Positions 32,116 through 41,186 of a DNA stretch of 64,000 bases are shown here, in pieces. The DNA is from Chitinophagaceae bacterium UBA4411. GTDB taxonomy: Bacteria > Bacteroidota > Bacteroidia > Chitinophagales > Chitinophagaceae. A program made the translations under genes and the position numbers. The stretch covers positions 124,001 through 188,000 of the forward strand of contig DGQP01000002.1 in the NCBI GenBank assembly GCA_002400415.1, read 5' to 3'. The notes beneath the pieces were generated by a model. The model did no database searches. It saw only the letters and a list, made by a program, of their open reading frames with translations, and had not been told where the DNA came from. Each line of letters opens with the position of its first letter. Positions within the stretch are counted from its first letter, which is position 1.

Positions 32116-32937
32116 ATGCAACAATTTCTGAAAGACCTTTTTGAAGGTCAGTCGTATGATGAAACAAATTTTTTCCTGCTGGCAGGTCCCTGCGTGGTGG
32201 AAAGCGAGGAACTGGTCATGGAAGTGGCTGAAAAAACAGCAGGGATTTGTAAGAATCTTGGTATCCCTTATGTATTCAAAGCCTCTTACCGCAAAGCCAA
32301 CCGTACCAGCGCCGGTTCCTTTACCGGCCTTGGTGATGAAGCAGCATTGAAGATATTGGGTAAAGTAAAAAAACAACTGGGTTTGCCCGTGGTATCGGAT
32401 ATACATGCACATGAAGAAGCTGCCATGGCCGCAGCCTATGTTGATATTTTGCAGATACCTGCTTTTCTATGCCGGCAAACAGACCTGCTGATTGCTGCAG
32501 CGCAAACAGGTAAAATTGTGAATGTGAAGAAAGGACAATTCCTCAGCGGGCAGTCCATGAAATTTGCAGCGGAGAAAATCCGGCAGGCCGGAAATGATCA
32601 GGTAATACTCACCGAAAGAGGAACCACGTTTGGCTACCAGGACCTGGTAGTGGACTACCGCAATATTCCCTGGATGCAGGAACACGGTGCGCCGGTGGTG
32701 ATGGATGTGACGCACTCCCTGCAACAACCAAACCAGACCAGTGGTGTCACAGGCGGCAACCCGCAACTGATCAGTACCATTGCCAAAGCAGCGATTGCAA
32801 CAGGCGCTGATGGATTGTTTATTGAAACTCATCCTAACCCGGCTGTGGCAAAAAGTGACGGGGCGAATATGTTACAATTAGACCTGCTGGAACCATTACT
32901 GGAGCAGGTATTGAAGATCAGGAAGGCTGTTATATAG
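32116..32937 (+). CDS. kdsA: 3-deoxy-8-phosphooctulonate synthase
   Basis: KdsA joins PEP and arabinose-5-phosphate to KDO-8-phosphate for lipopolysaccharide core. The 273-residue protein has LLAGPCVVESEE, KASYRKANRTSAGSFTG, PVVSDIHAHEEA, VNVKKGQFLSGQSM, ERGTTFGYQDLVVD and HPNPAVAKSDGANML, all family motifs. Cys26 in AGPC (rather than Asn) places it in the metal-dependent class. The ATG follows a TAACTTCG box by 4 nt. A bidirectional terminator separates it from lolA. Confidence 0.97.
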   Translation: MQQFLKDLFEGQSYDETNFFLLAGPCVVESEELVMEVAEKTAGICKNLGIPYVFKASYRKANRTSAGSFTGLGDEAALKILGKVKKQLGLPVVSDIHAHEEAAMAAAYVDILQIPAFLCRQTDLLIAAAQTGKIVNVKKGQFLSGQSMKFAAEKIRQAGNDQVILTERGTTFGYQDLVVDYRNIPWMQEHGAPVVMDVTHSLQQPNQTSGVTGGNPQLISTIAKAAIATGADGLFIETHPNPAVAKSDGANMLQLDLLEPLLEQVLKIRKAVI

Positions 32938-32964
32938 ATTAAAATATCCCGTATTAAAATAAGG

Positions 32965-32996
32965 AAGGGTTTGTGAAGCATTAATCACAAACCCTT
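32965..32996. terminator. Bidirectional terminator between kdsA and lolA
   Basis: A perfect 12-bp stem (AAGGGTTTGTGA / TCACAAACCCTT) with an 8-nt loop lies between convergent genes. On plus it is followed by TTCTTTTATAC and on minus by TTCCTTATTTTAATAC, so it can serve both. Confidence 0.85.
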
Positions 32997-33025
32997 TTCT
33001 TTTATACTTATTGCCAATACTTAAC

Positions 33026-33688
33026 TTATCGCAGGTCTACTTCTTCCACACCGGGATATTTGCTCTTGTTAAAAACAAATTCCGCATCGGCGATAGCAGC
33101 ATTTGTTTTCATGCTGGTCATGGTATAGCTGTACCGGTTACCTGCATTCTCCAGGACTTTAGTGCTGTAAATAGTTTTTGCATTTTTATCGATCAGGAGG
33201 TACACTTTGTGAAAGGCTTTTGTTTTATCGATCGGTGTCATTTCAATTTCCTGCAGGGTTTTACCCGCCTGTTTCTTTTCGCCATTCAGGATATAATAGA
33301 AATCTTTATCGTAGAAGTTGGTAAACAATTTTTGCGGCGTGATCGTTCCGCCGGAAGCATCCAGGTTACTGATCGTTACTTCATTTGCAGCTTTATCATA
33401 ATTCCAGACCGTCTTTCCATCACAAAATATTTCCTGCCCGCTGAAACTCACCCGGTATTTGGTGCCTTTCATTTTTAATGTACCTGTTTTGGTGGATAGC
33501 ACTTTACCCGCTGCATTTTCCACGGTGTATTTGAAGCCGGCCTGTACCGATGTAAAGGTTTTGAATTTAGCACTGACGGCGTCCAGCACTTTCTTGGCTT
33601 CCGGGTCATTACGGGTTGGATTTGTTTGTGCAAAGGATACAATACCACTCAGTAATACTACAGTTAACAGGTAAACTTTCTTCATCAT
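33026..33688 (-). CDS. lolA: LolA-like outer-membrane lipoprotein carrier protein
   Basis: A 220-residue periplasmic protein with a signal peptide (MMKKVYLLTVVLLSGIVSFAQ). The core LDAVSAKFKTFTSVQAGFKYTVEN, a long beta sheet with FDG-like IFCDGKTVWNYDKAANEVTI, and a C-terminal DAEFVFNKSKYPGVEEVDLR match the LolA barrel that ferries lipoproteins from the inner to the outer membrane. It lies downstream of ftsK in the same direction, a common Bacteroidota pair. A TATCTTTG box at 33712-33719 could give it its own promoter. Confidence 0.88.
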   Translation of the reverse strand: MMKKVYLLTVVLLSGIVSFAQTNPTRNDPEAKKVLDAVSAKFKTFTSVQAGFKYTVENAAGKVLSTKTGTLKMKGTKYRVSFSGQEIFCDGKTVWNYDKAANEVTISNLDASGGTITPQKLFTNFYDKDFYYILNGEKKQAGKTLQEIEMTPIDKTKAFHKVYLLIDKNAKTIYSTKVLENAGNRYSYTMTSMKTNAAIADAEFVFNKSKYPGVEEVDLR

Positions 33689-33711
33689 ATTATCTTTTTT
33701 ATGGACGGGTG

Positions 33712-33719
33712 CAAAGATA
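33712..33719 (-). promoter_or_regulatory. TAnnTTTG box upstream of lolA
   Basis: TATCTTTG on the minus strand lies 23 nt before the lolA ATG, matching the -7 element. No good -33 box at 19-21 nt was seen. Confidence 0.4.
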
Positions 33720-33794
33720 GCGTCTCTTATTTTGTTATCAGGACTGACAATCATCAGGCCGGGTTGCAAGCGTTATTTAATTCTTAACAGTCTG

Positions 33795-36410
33795 CTAACC
33801 CATGGCATCCAGGTGTTGTTGCAGATCAATTTCTGTTTTAATTAATACGTCCCGGGCCTTACTGCCCTGGTTGGGTCCCACAATGCCCGCAGCTTCCAGT
33901 TGGTCCATCAGGCGGCCTGCCCTGTTATAGCCCAGTTTCATCCTTCTCTGCAATAAGGAAGTGGAACCGATCTGGTTCTGCACGATCAGCCGTGCTGCAT
34001 CTTCAAACAATGAATCACGGTCGCCCAGGTCAAAATCTTTTCCCTCCAGTTCTTTCTCATCAATATATTCAGGCAGCAGGAATGGCACAGGATATCCTTC
34101 CTGGTAACCAATAAACTCAACCACCCTGTCTACTTCAGGAGTATCTACAAAAGCGCATTGCAAACGGACCAGTTCCCCGTTATAACTGACCAGCATATCA
34201 CCTTTACCGATCAGCTGCTCGGCGCCACCGGTATCCAATATCGTCCGCGAGTCAATTTTTGAGGAAACCTTGAAACCAATACGGGCCGGGAAGTTGGCTT
34301 TGATAGTACCTGTAATAATATTCACAGAAGGTCTTTGTGTGGCAATGATCAGGTGAATACCTACAGCACGGGCCAGCTGGGCCAAACGGGCAATCGGCAT
34401 TTCAATTTCTTTACCGGCTGTCATGATCAGGTCGGCAAACTCATCAATCACCAGCACGATGAATGGCAGGAACTGGTGTCCTTTTTCAGGATTCAGCTTT
34501 CTTGAAACAAATTTTTCGTTGTATTCTTTAATATTCCGGCAACCGGCTTCTTTCAGCAGGTCATAGCGGTGATCCATTTCAATACAAAGAGCATTGAGTG
34601 TATTGATCACTTTTTTGGTATCGGTAATAATTGCTTCTTCCTCATTGGGCAATTTTGCCAGGAAGTGTTGTTCAATGCGGCGGTAAATGCTCAGCTCCAC
34701 TTTCTTGGGATCAACCAAAATAAATTTCAGTTGCGAAGGATGTTTCTTATATAGTAAAGAAACAAGGATTGCATTTACTCCCACCGATTTACCCTGACCG
34801 GTAGCGCCGGCCATCAGCAGGTGCGGCATACTGGCAAGATCAACGATGAAATTTTCATTATCAATTTTCTTACCCAATGCAATGGGTAGCGAAAAATTAT
34901 TGTTCTGGAATTTTTCTGAAGCCAATAAGGTCTTCATACTAACGATGGTCTTGCGTGCATTCGGCACTTCAATACCGATTGTCCCTTTCCCGGGTATTGG
35001 CGCAATGATACGGATACCCAGTGCTGACAAACTCAGCGCAATATCATCTTCCAGGTTCTTGATCCGGGAGATACGGACACCGGCTGCAGGTATGATTTCG
35101 TATAAAGTAACTGTCGGGCCCACCGTGGCAAATATTTTTTGTATCTCGATAGAATAGTTCCGCAGCGTGGCAATGATCTGGTTCTTGTTATTCTCCAGTT
35201 CATTAGTATCCTGGACGATCTTTTCACTGCCATGACTGTCCAGGAGGTCGAGTGTCGGATACTTATAATTCTTTAAACCAAGTACAGGGTCATATTTTTC
35301 AGCAATGGCCGGTGTGGCTGGTTTAACGGCACCTGTTTCCGGAGTCTCATCCGGCACCACTTTTATTTCCAGTTCAAGGTCTTCGGCAGAGACTGTTTTT
35401 TCAACCGGTTTTTCTTTTACCGGTTTAAAATCCTGCGGTACCGTTACCGGTAATTCTTTAGTACCGGCCAGGTCATGATCGTGCATGATCTCACTGACGA
35501 TCTCTTTTTCCAGCATCGGCTGCTGTTGTTCTGCTATTGCTGCTTCATCTTCCGGCAGTTCTTCTTTTTCAATGATTTTAAATTCGGGCAGGGCTTCCTC
35601 CGTCGTTGGATTCAGGATCATTCCGCCTGTTGCTTTCATGGAATTGCCTTTCAGCGTTTCGCCGTTATTCTCAGTATAAATATCATTGATTGTTTTTCCA
35701 CCGGGGATGATTGCGCCTGTTGTATCTTCTTCCCCGGGTGTTTCTTCTGTGGCGGGTTCAGCCTGTTCCTTTTTTTGCGGCAGGTTAAATGCAGGATTGA
35801 ATTGCCAGATAAAATATCCAATGCCCAGTAACAGCAACACAGCAGCAGTACCAATTGTTCCCAGTGCCCCCGTCAGCCACCCGCTGATCATAGCACCCAC
35901 GCCGCCGCCAAAACGAAAATTGCTGTTGGAAAAAATAAAAGCCAGTGATACGGAAAGTACCAGCAGGCCAATTGTTACATACTTCAGATTCCTGGAAACA
36001 GAAAATACTTTACGGGTAAACAGCAGGTTAACCCCCAATACAAAAAAGAAAGTACAGAACAGCAGTGATGCGGCCCCGAATCCTTTGTAAATAAAAAAGT
36101 GGGAGATATATGCTCCCAGGCGCCCCAGCAGGTTATTTACTTTTATATCATTATCGAACAATACCGATGCACCGCGGGATACCTGGGCCTGGTCTTCTTT
36201 CCAGGTAAAGAAATAAGAAATAAAGGCAATGAATAAGAAGATAGATGCCAGCAATGATACGGCACCGCTGATCTTCCAGGTGCGTTCATCACGGGCCAGG
36301 CTCCGCCAGTCAATATTTTCTTCTTTCTCCTGTTTCATGGGCAATGCATCTGCCTTACCCGCTTTGTTCTTCGGACTTTCAGCAACCTTCTTTTTCTTCT
36401 TTTGAGCCAT
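33795..36410 (-). CDS. ftsK: FtsK/SpoIIIE DNA translocase
   Basis: An 871-residue septal DNA pump that clears chromosomes during division and aids dimer resolution. Four hydrophobic N-terminal segments (about 50-225), a Pro/Glu-rich acidic linker (about 225-390), then the alpha, beta and gamma parts of the motor: MAGATGQGKSVGVNAI (Walker A), FIVLVIDEFADLI (Walker B), IATQRPSVNIITG and the C-terminal winged gamma domain (STSLLQRRMKLGYNRAGRLMDQLEAAGIVG). The ATG lies 5 nt after a TATCTTTG box at 36416-36423. Confidence 0.97.
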   Translation of the reverse strand: MAQKKKKKVAESPKNKAGKADALPMKQEKEENIDWRSLARDERTWKISGAVSLLASIFLFIAFISYFFTWKEDQAQVSRGASVLFDNDIKVNNLLGRLGAYISHFFIYKGFGAASLLFCTFFFVLGVNLLFTRKVFSVSRNLKYVTIGLLVLSVSLAFIFSNSNFRFGGGVGAMISGWLTGALGTIGTAAVLLLLGIGYFIWQFNPAFNLPQKKEQAEPATEETPGEEDTTGAIIPGGKTINDIYTENNGETLKGNSMKATGGMILNPTTEEALPEFKIIEKEELPEDEAAIAEQQQPMLEKEIVSEIMHDHDLAGTKELPVTVPQDFKPVKEKPVEKTVSAEDLELEIKVVPDETPETGAVKPATPAIAEKYDPVLGLKNYKYPTLDLLDSHGSEKIVQDTNELENNKNQIIATLRNYSIEIQKIFATVGPTVTLYEIIPAAGVRISRIKNLEDDIALSLSALGIRIIAPIPGKGTIGIEVPNARKTIVSMKTLLASEKFQNNNFSLPIALGKKIDNENFIVDLASMPHLLMAGATGQGKSVGVNAILVSLLYKKHPSQLKFILVDPKKVELSIYRRIEQHFLAKLPNEEEAIITDTKKVINTLNALCIEMDHRYDLLKEAGCRNIKEYNEKFVSRKLNPEKGHQFLPFIVLVIDEFADLIMTAGKEIEMPIARLAQLARAVGIHLIIATQRPSVNIITGTIKANFPARIGFKVSSKIDSRTILDTGGAEQLIGKGDMLVSYNGELVRLQCAFVDTPEVDRVVEFIGYQEGYPVPFLLPEYIDEKELEGKDFDLGDRDSLFEDAARLIVQNQIGSTSLLQRRMKLGYNRAGRLMDQLEAAGIVGPNQGSKARDVLIKTEIDLQQHLDAMG

Positions 36411-36415
36411 GGCAG

Positions 36416-36423
36416 CAAAGATA
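36416..36423 (-). promoter_or_regulatory. TAnnTTTG box 5 nt before ftsK
   Basis: TATCTTTG on the minus strand ends 5 nt upstream of the ftsK ATG. If it is the -7 element the ftsK message would be nearly leaderless. Confidence 0.5.
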
Positions 36424-36489
36424 GCATAGTTTGCTTTTTTTCAGGCTTTCAACCGGGTTCTGTCTACCCGGAAAGTGGTATATCCAAAA

Positions 36490-36521
36490 TTTAGATTATC
36501 AGGCCTGAATCATTACATTTG
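36490..36521 (+). promoter_or_regulatory. Probable promoter of the second histidine kinase gene
   Basis: TTTA, 20 nt spacer, TACATTTG (36514-36521) fits the Bacteroidota promoter with one mismatch in the -33 box. The kinase ATG lies 23 nt downstream. Confidence 0.5.
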
Positions 36522-36544
36522 GAAGATTGCCACCAGTCACGAAC

Positions 36545-38449
36545 ATGAAAACAGGTACCAGTAAATTTTTAGTAGCCTTTCTTATTGTATTATTCTGCAA
36601 CAGGTCTGTCCTTTCACAAGATAGTACGGCACCCCGCTGCATGGATATCAGCCGGATCGAATATGCGACCAGCCTGTCAAAATATTCTTACAGCTGTTTT
36701 ATAAAAAGCAGTGATGACCTGCGTAAAGTTCTTCCCGGGCTTCTGTTCAAAAAGGGTATGGTGCATACGAACCTGGTACCCCCTTCTGACGTTGCAAAAA
36801 AAGCGGTACTTCGTTTTTCTGTATGCAACACAGCCGACACAGCAGTCAGTGCCTGGTTCTTCCCCGGCTTTTTTTATACAGATGTAACATTGTTTAAGCA
36901 GGAAGGACAGTCACTAACCCGCCTACCTTTTATCCCTGCCCCCATTAAAGATAATTTGGGTTTTGAGAAAATAACCATAGCCGCCGGCGATTCAGTTAAT
37001 ATCATTGCTGTATTGGAACTGACACGCACCCATATCAATACGATGAAGCCCCGGCTGGTTCATATCAACCGGGTTGAATCATTTATCAAAGACATCCAGG
37101 AAGACCACCGGATGTATAACATGTTTACTTACTTGTTCAGTGGTCTGCTGCTGATGATGATCCTGTTTTCTATTGCCACCTATCTGCAGGGGGCAAATAA
37201 AGAATTTCTCTATTATGCAGCCTATGCATTCTTTGTGGGCGGCATGTTATTTACCAAGGCCTTTTTCGATATGCGGCCCACTACCATTGGCTATTTCTTT
37301 GAAGGGTATCTTGACTATATAATGCAAAGCCTTGGCATTATGTTCTATATGTTCTTTATGCAGCGGTTCCTGGTAACGAGGATGAACCATCCTTTCCTGT
37401 ACAAGCTGTATAATGCCGGGATCATCATGATTCTTGTGTCGATCCTTGTCTTCAGTTATTTTCATTTTTTTACCGACAACTTCGTGGCTGAATACAATGT
37501 GGAGAATATCACCAAGATAGCTTTGCTGGTGATGACGGTTATTTTTCTTATCTATAGCCTGCGCCAGTGGAAAGATAAATTACTCCGTTATTTATTCTGG
37601 GGCAATTTATTACTGCTTATTTTCTCACTTATCTCCCTGCTGTTATACCTGGTAACACAGGTGATCAGGCTCCCGGGCATATGGGATTCATCGCTGTTTT
37701 ATTACGAGATCGGGTTGTTTTTGGAGCTGGTGTTCTTTTTCTCCGGCCTGAACCATAAGAACCGTACCCATATCATTGCCCAGACAAAAGAGAGGGAACG
37801 GTTGAGAACAGAGAACCAGATGAAAGAATATGAAAAAGAACTGGCAGTGTATAAAGCCCAGCAGGAAGAACGGCAACGCATCTCCGCCGATATGCATGAT
37901 GAACTCGGCGCCGGTATGACAGCCATCCGGCTGATGAGTGAAATAGCCCGGAATAAAATGAAAGAATCCACACCGGTGGAAATAGAAAAAATATCCCACT
38001 CGGCAGATGAGGTGCTGAATAAAATGAATGCGATCATCTGGAGTATGAACAGCGGGAACGATACGCTGGATAATCTCATTTCCTATATCCGGTCTTATGC
38101 ACTGGAGTATTTTGAAAGTACACCGATAGATTGTAAAGTGAATACACCTGAAACCATTGAAGCAAAAGAAATAACCGGTGATAAACGCAGAAATATATTT
38201 CTCTGCGTGAAGGAAACCCTGAATAATGCACTCAAACATTCCCAGGCCGGGATGATCAGGATTGATATCGAAATCACTGATCATTTAGTGATCAGGATAT
38301 CCGATGACGGAGTGGGTATTGACCTGCAAAAACTCAGGCAATTTGGAAATGGTTTGAAAAATATCAAACGCAGAATGGAAAGTATCGGGGGCACTTACAA
38401 CATAGAAAATAAAAACGGGACTGTAAGCACCCTTACATTACCACTCTGA
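36545..38449 (+). CDS. 7TM-DISM sensor histidine kinase, NarL-partner (HisKA_3) type
   Basis: A 634-residue kinase. Signal peptide (MKTGTSKFLVAFLIVLFCNRSVLS), periplasmic DISM-type domain (about 30-190), seven membrane segments (about 195-405), coiled coil (to about 450), then a HisKA_3 dimerisation domain with the phospho-acceptor His in RQRISADMHDELGAGMTAIR and a short HATPase_c (VKETLNNALKHSQAG, ISDDGVGID, GNGLKNIKRRMESIGG). Such kinases phosphorylate LuxR/NarL-type regulators; none is adjacent, so it is an orphan here. The ATG at 36545 is preferred to a TTG six codons earlier. Ends tail to tail with the DUF423 gene in TGATCA. Confidence 0.9.
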   Translation: MKTGTSKFLVAFLIVLFCNRSVLSQDSTAPRCMDISRIEYATSLSKYSYSCFIKSSDDLRKVLPGLLFKKGMVHTNLVPPSDVAKKAVLRFSVCNTADTAVSAWFFPGFFYTDVTLFKQEGQSLTRLPFIPAPIKDNLGFEKITIAAGDSVNIIAVLELTRTHINTMKPRLVHINRVESFIKDIQEDHRMYNMFTYLFSGLLLMMILFSIATYLQGANKEFLYYAAYAFFVGGMLFTKAFFDMRPTTIGYFFEGYLDYIMQSLGIMFYMFFMQRFLVTRMNHPFLYKLYNAGIIMILVSILVFSYFHFFTDNFVAEYNVENITKIALLVMTVIFLIYSLRQWKDKLLRYLFWGNLLLLIFSLISLLLYLVTQVIRLPGIWDSSLFYYEIGLFLELVFFFSGLNHKNRTHIIAQTKERERLRTENQMKEYEKELAVYKAQQEERQRISADMHDELGAGMTAIRLMSEIARNKMKESTPVEIEKISHSADEVLNKMNAIIWSMNSGNDTLDNLISYIRSYALEYFESTPIDCKVNTPETIEAKEITGDKRRNIFLCVKETLNNALKHSQAGMIRIDIEITDHLVIRISDDGVGIDLQKLRQFGNGLKNIKRRMESIGGTYNIENKNGTVSTLTLPL

Positions 38450-38842
38450 TCATTTCCGCTTCATGATCGCTGCAAAAAGCAATAACCACCCGGCAATAAA
38501 AAAAATACCGCCAACAGGGGTCACCGGCCCGACAAATTTTACGGCTGTGCTGGCCTGTATCTTCAGGTAAGTGAGCAGGTAGATGGACCCCGAGAAAAGA
38601 ATTATTCCCGTGACAAAACAGGTACCGGCCCAATTCATCAGTTTACTATGAAACCGTTCCGCTAAAATGCCTGTTGCCAGCAGGGCCAGCGCATGGTACA
38701 TCTGGTATTGGGCGGCTGTCTGGTAGCCTTTAATGATGGCTTCATCATCTGTCAGTCTTTGTAATCCATGTGCCCCGAAGGCGCCTAATGCCACCGCTAA
38801 AGCTCCCAGCATAGCTCCGCCTGCTAAAAAATTCTTATGCAT
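38450..38842 (-). CDS. DUF423 membrane protein
   Basis: A 130-residue membrane protein with four hydrophobic helices (FLAGGAMLGALAVALGAFGAHGL at the start is the family signature; then YHALALLATGIL, CFVTGIILFSGSIYLL, GGIFFIAGWLLLFAAI). Function of DUF423 (YgdD-like) is unknown. The ATG at 38842 lies inside the last codons of the shikimate kinase gene (8-nt overlap ATGCATAA), implying coupled translation. Confidence 0.9.
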   Translation of the reverse strand: MHKNFLAGGAMLGALAVALGAFGAHGLQRLTDDEAIIKGYQTAAQYQMYHALALLATGILAERFHSKLMNWAGTCFVTGIILFSGSIYLLTYLKIQASTAVKFVGPVTPVGGIFFIAGWLLLFAAIMKRK

Positions 38843-39341
38843 GAAATATTTTTTCAATTAAGAAATCCAGCCGTACAGGTTCCTCATCGATCACCACATC
38901 TGCCTGCTCATAATATATCTTCCGGTCAGCATATTTTTTGCCGATAAATCCTCTCAATTGTTCATCCGTCAGGTCTTTGATCAGAGGCCGTTTATCTTTC
39001 TCTTCCATCAGCCTGTAGAAGAGTGTATCAATTGCCGTATTGATCCAGACGGTGGTACCGGACTGGTTCATATATTCAATGTTGTTGAAGTAGCAGGGTG
39101 TGCCACCACCGCTGGCCATCACAAAACTGTCGTGGCTTTCGGTAATGATATGCATCACATCTTTCTCCAGCAAACGGAAATGTTCTTCACCACTTTCAGC
39201 AAAAATAGCTGCAACCGATTTCCCCTCATGGTTCACTACCTGCTCATCCAGGTCAAAAAAAGGTATGTTCAGCTTCTGGCTGAGTAATTTGCCCCAGTGT
39301 GTTTTCCCGGAACCCATAAAGCCGATTAAGAAAATCTTCAT
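38835..39341 (-). CDS. aroK: Shikimate kinase
   Basis: A 168-residue kinase that phosphorylates shikimate at the 3-hydroxyl on the way to chorismate, the precursor that TrpE uses. Walker A GFMGSGKTHWG (7-17), the shikimate-binding FFDLDE and ASGGGTPCY, and the lid KDKRPLI are intact. Overlaps DUF423 by 8 nt. A repeat-rich 60-nt gap separates it from the acyl-CoA dehydrogenase gene. Confidence 0.96.
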   Translation of the reverse strand: MKIFLIGFMGSGKTHWGKLLSQKLNIPFFDLDEQVVNHEGKSVAAIFAESGEEHFRLLEKDVMHIITESHDSFVMASGGGTPCYFNNIEYMNQSGTTVWINTAIDTLFYRLMEEKDKRPLIKDLTDEQLRGFIGKKYADRKIYYEQADVVIDEEPVRLDFLIEKIFHA

Positions 39342-39354
39342 GTATCAAGCTGGA

Positions 39355-39394
39355 GGTCAGAAGCCGGAAGTCAGACATAGCCTTCTGACTTCTG
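39355..39394. repeat. Dispersed 'gaagtcagaag' hairpin repeat
   Basis: GAAGTCAGA / TCTGACTTC (39367-39392, 8-nt loop) within a longer GGTCAGAAGCCGGAAGTCAGA...CTTCTGACTTCTGATCC. Similar 'gaagtc' words occur at 45665 and inside trpG near 3363. It may also terminate the dehydrogenase transcript. Confidence 0.5.
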
Positions 39395-39401
39395 ATCCCG
39401 T

Positions 39402-40586
39402 TCATTTAAACGCATTAAATCCTGTTACATCCATTCCTGTTATCAGCAGGTGGATATCGTGTGTTCCTTCGTAAGTGATCACACTTTCCAGGTTCATCAT
39501 GTGCCGCATCACAGGATATTCACCCGTGATACCCATTCCACCCAGCATCTGCCTTGCATCTCTTGCAATATTCGTGGCAATTTCACAGGCATTCCTTTTT
39601 GCCATACTCACCTGCTGCGGTGTTACTTTACCTTCATTCATCAACACACCCAGCCTCCAGTTCAATAACTGCGCCTTGGTAATCTCTGTCAGCATCTCCG
39701 CCAATTTCTTTTGTTGCAGCTGGAAGCCCCCGATAGGTTTTCCAAATTGTTCTCTTTCCTTTGAATAGCGAAGAGCCGTATCATAACAATCCATAGCTGC
39801 ACCAACTGCACCCCAGGCAATACCATATCTCGCCTTGGTCAGGCAACTCAATGGGCCTTTTAATCCTTTAACACCGGGTAAAATATTCTCCTTCGGCACT
39901 TTCACATTATCAAAAACCAGTTCACCGGTTGCTGATGCCCTCAAACTCCATTTGCCATGGGTGGTGGGGGTGGTAAATCCTTCCATGCCTCTTTCCAGGA
40001 TCACACCCTGTATTTCTCCCTGCTCATTTTTGGCCCATACGACTGCCACTTGCGAAAAAGGTGCATTGCTGATCCACATTTTTGCGCCGTTCAGTATCAC
40101 ATGATCACCTGCATCTCTAATAGTGGTCAACATACTGCTGGGGTCGCTGCCATGATTGGGTTCTGTCAGTCCAAAACAACCCAGCCACTCACCACTTGCC
40201 AGTTTGGGCAAATATTTCATCTTCTGTTCTTCACTGCCATATGCATAGATGGGGAACATCACCAATGAGCCCTGCACTGAAGCCGTGGAACGAACACCGC
40301 TATCTCCTCTTTCCAGTTCCTGCATCATAAGGCCATAAGAAATATAATCAAGGCCGCCACCGCCATATTGTTCCGGAACAGTTGGTCCGAAACAACCCAG
40401 TTCACCCAATTGCCTGACGATCTGCAGCGGGAATTCAGCCCGCTGTGCGTAATCTTCAATGATGGGTGATATTTCTTTTTTTACATAGTTACGGACTGAT
40501 TCCCGAACCATTTTATGTTCTTCGGTCAGCAATTCATCCACATTGAAATAATCCGGGCTGGTAAAAAGATCTGTACGGGCTGCCAT
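39402..40586 (-). CDS. gcdH: Acyl-CoA dehydrogenase, glutaryl-CoA dehydrogenase type
   Basis: A 394-residue flavoprotein. FAD and substrate motifs include CFGLTEPNHGSDPSSM, GAKMWISNAPFSQVAVVWA, KARYGIAWGAVGAAMDCYDTA, REQFGKPIGGFQLQQKKLAEM, QMLGGMGITGEYPVMRHMMNLE and the catalytic base Glu in TYEGTHDIHLLITG. This whole pattern is that of glutaryl-CoA dehydrogenase, which oxidises and decarboxylates glutaryl-CoA to crotonyl-CoA in lysine and tryptophan breakdown. The kynurenine genes 2 kb away support this. A TACCTTTG box is at 40630-40637. It stands alone as a unit. Confidence 0.85.
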   Translation of the reverse strand: MAARTDLFTSPDYFNVDELLTEEHKMVRESVRNYVKKEISPIIEDYAQRAEFPLQIVRQLGELGCFGPTVPEQYGGGGLDYISYGLMMQELERGDSGVRSTASVQGSLVMFPIYAYGSEEQKMKYLPKLASGEWLGCFGLTEPNHGSDPSSMLTTIRDAGDHVILNGAKMWISNAPFSQVAVVWAKNEQGEIQGVILERGMEGFTTPTTHGKWSLRASATGELVFDNVKVPKENILPGVKGLKGPLSCLTKARYGIAWGAVGAAMDCYDTALRYSKEREQFGKPIGGFQLQQKKLAEMLTEITKAQLLNWRLGVLMNEGKVTPQQVSMAKRNACEIATNIARDARQMLGGMGITGEYPVMRHMMNLESVITYEGTHDIHLLITGMDVTGFNAFK

Positions 40587-40629
40587 CGTTATTTTCTATT
40601 TAAGATTTTTAACTCCACTTTTGCTGCGG

Positions 40630-40637
40630 CAAAGGTA
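40630..40637 (-). promoter_or_regulatory. TAnnTTTG box upstream of the acyl-CoA dehydrogenase gene
   Basis: TACCTTTG on minus, 43 nt before the ATG. No clear -33 partner. Confidence 0.35.
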
Positions 40638-40751
40638 TTAGAAAGTTTGTAGTTAACACCTGATTGCTTTGAATTATTACCCCGGTAACCCGCCCTGAAT
40701 CCATCTTTCCTGCTTTGTAAAAAATTGATACATTTAACAAAACAGACCAAC

Positions 40752-41177
40752 ATGAAAAAGACCCTCCTGTTACTGCTCCTGCTGGCGACCCTGTGCCGGG
40801 TTTCTTTTGGCCAGCAAGATTCCACAGCCAAAAAAACAGAGCCCCGGGTGAAACAATTCTGGCTGGTGGTACTGAAAACCGGGCCAAAAGATAAAGAGAT
40901 CACTGACACAGCGCAACGCAACAAAATATTCGCCGGTCATTTCGCCAATATGGAACGATTGTATAATGAAGGCATTCTGAAAGCGGCCGGGCCTTTTGGC
41001 AAAAATGATTTTACCTGGAGAGGGCTTTTTATCCTCGACTGCAAAACAAAAGAAGAAGCGGAGAGTTATGTTCAAACGGATCCTTCTGTAGCTGCCGGTG
41101 TTTTTATTGTTGATATCGTGCCCTGGTACAGTGAACCTTCGGGAAGTTTTGCTCCGGGTAAACCAAAGAAAGAGTGA
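40752..41177 (+). CDS. Secreted YciI-domain protein
   Basis: A 141-residue protein with signal peptide (MKKTLLLLLLLATLCRVSFGQ) followed by a YCII-like ferredoxin fold: KQFWLVVLKTGPKDKEITD, FAGHFANMERLYNEGILKAAGPF, GLFILDCKTKEEAESYVQTDPSVAAGVFIVDIVPWY. The alternation and AGPF/DPSV motifs are those of YciI proteins, normally cytoplasmic. Export is unusual. Role unknown; a small membrane protein gene follows 9 nt later. Confidence 0.88.
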   Translation: MKKTLLLLLLLATLCRVSFGQQDSTAKKTEPRVKQFWLVVLKTGPKDKEITDTAQRNKIFAGHFANMERLYNEGILKAAGPFGKNDFTWRGLFILDCKTKEEAESYVQTDPSVAAGVFIVDIVPWYSEPSGSFAPGKPKKE

Positions 41178-41186
41178 TATTTGACA

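Noticed and set aside
37688..38284. Long minus-strand frame opposite the second histidine kinase
   Set aside because: Antisense shadow of the HisKA_3/HATPase coding region; composition is Phe/His/Cys-rich without any motif.
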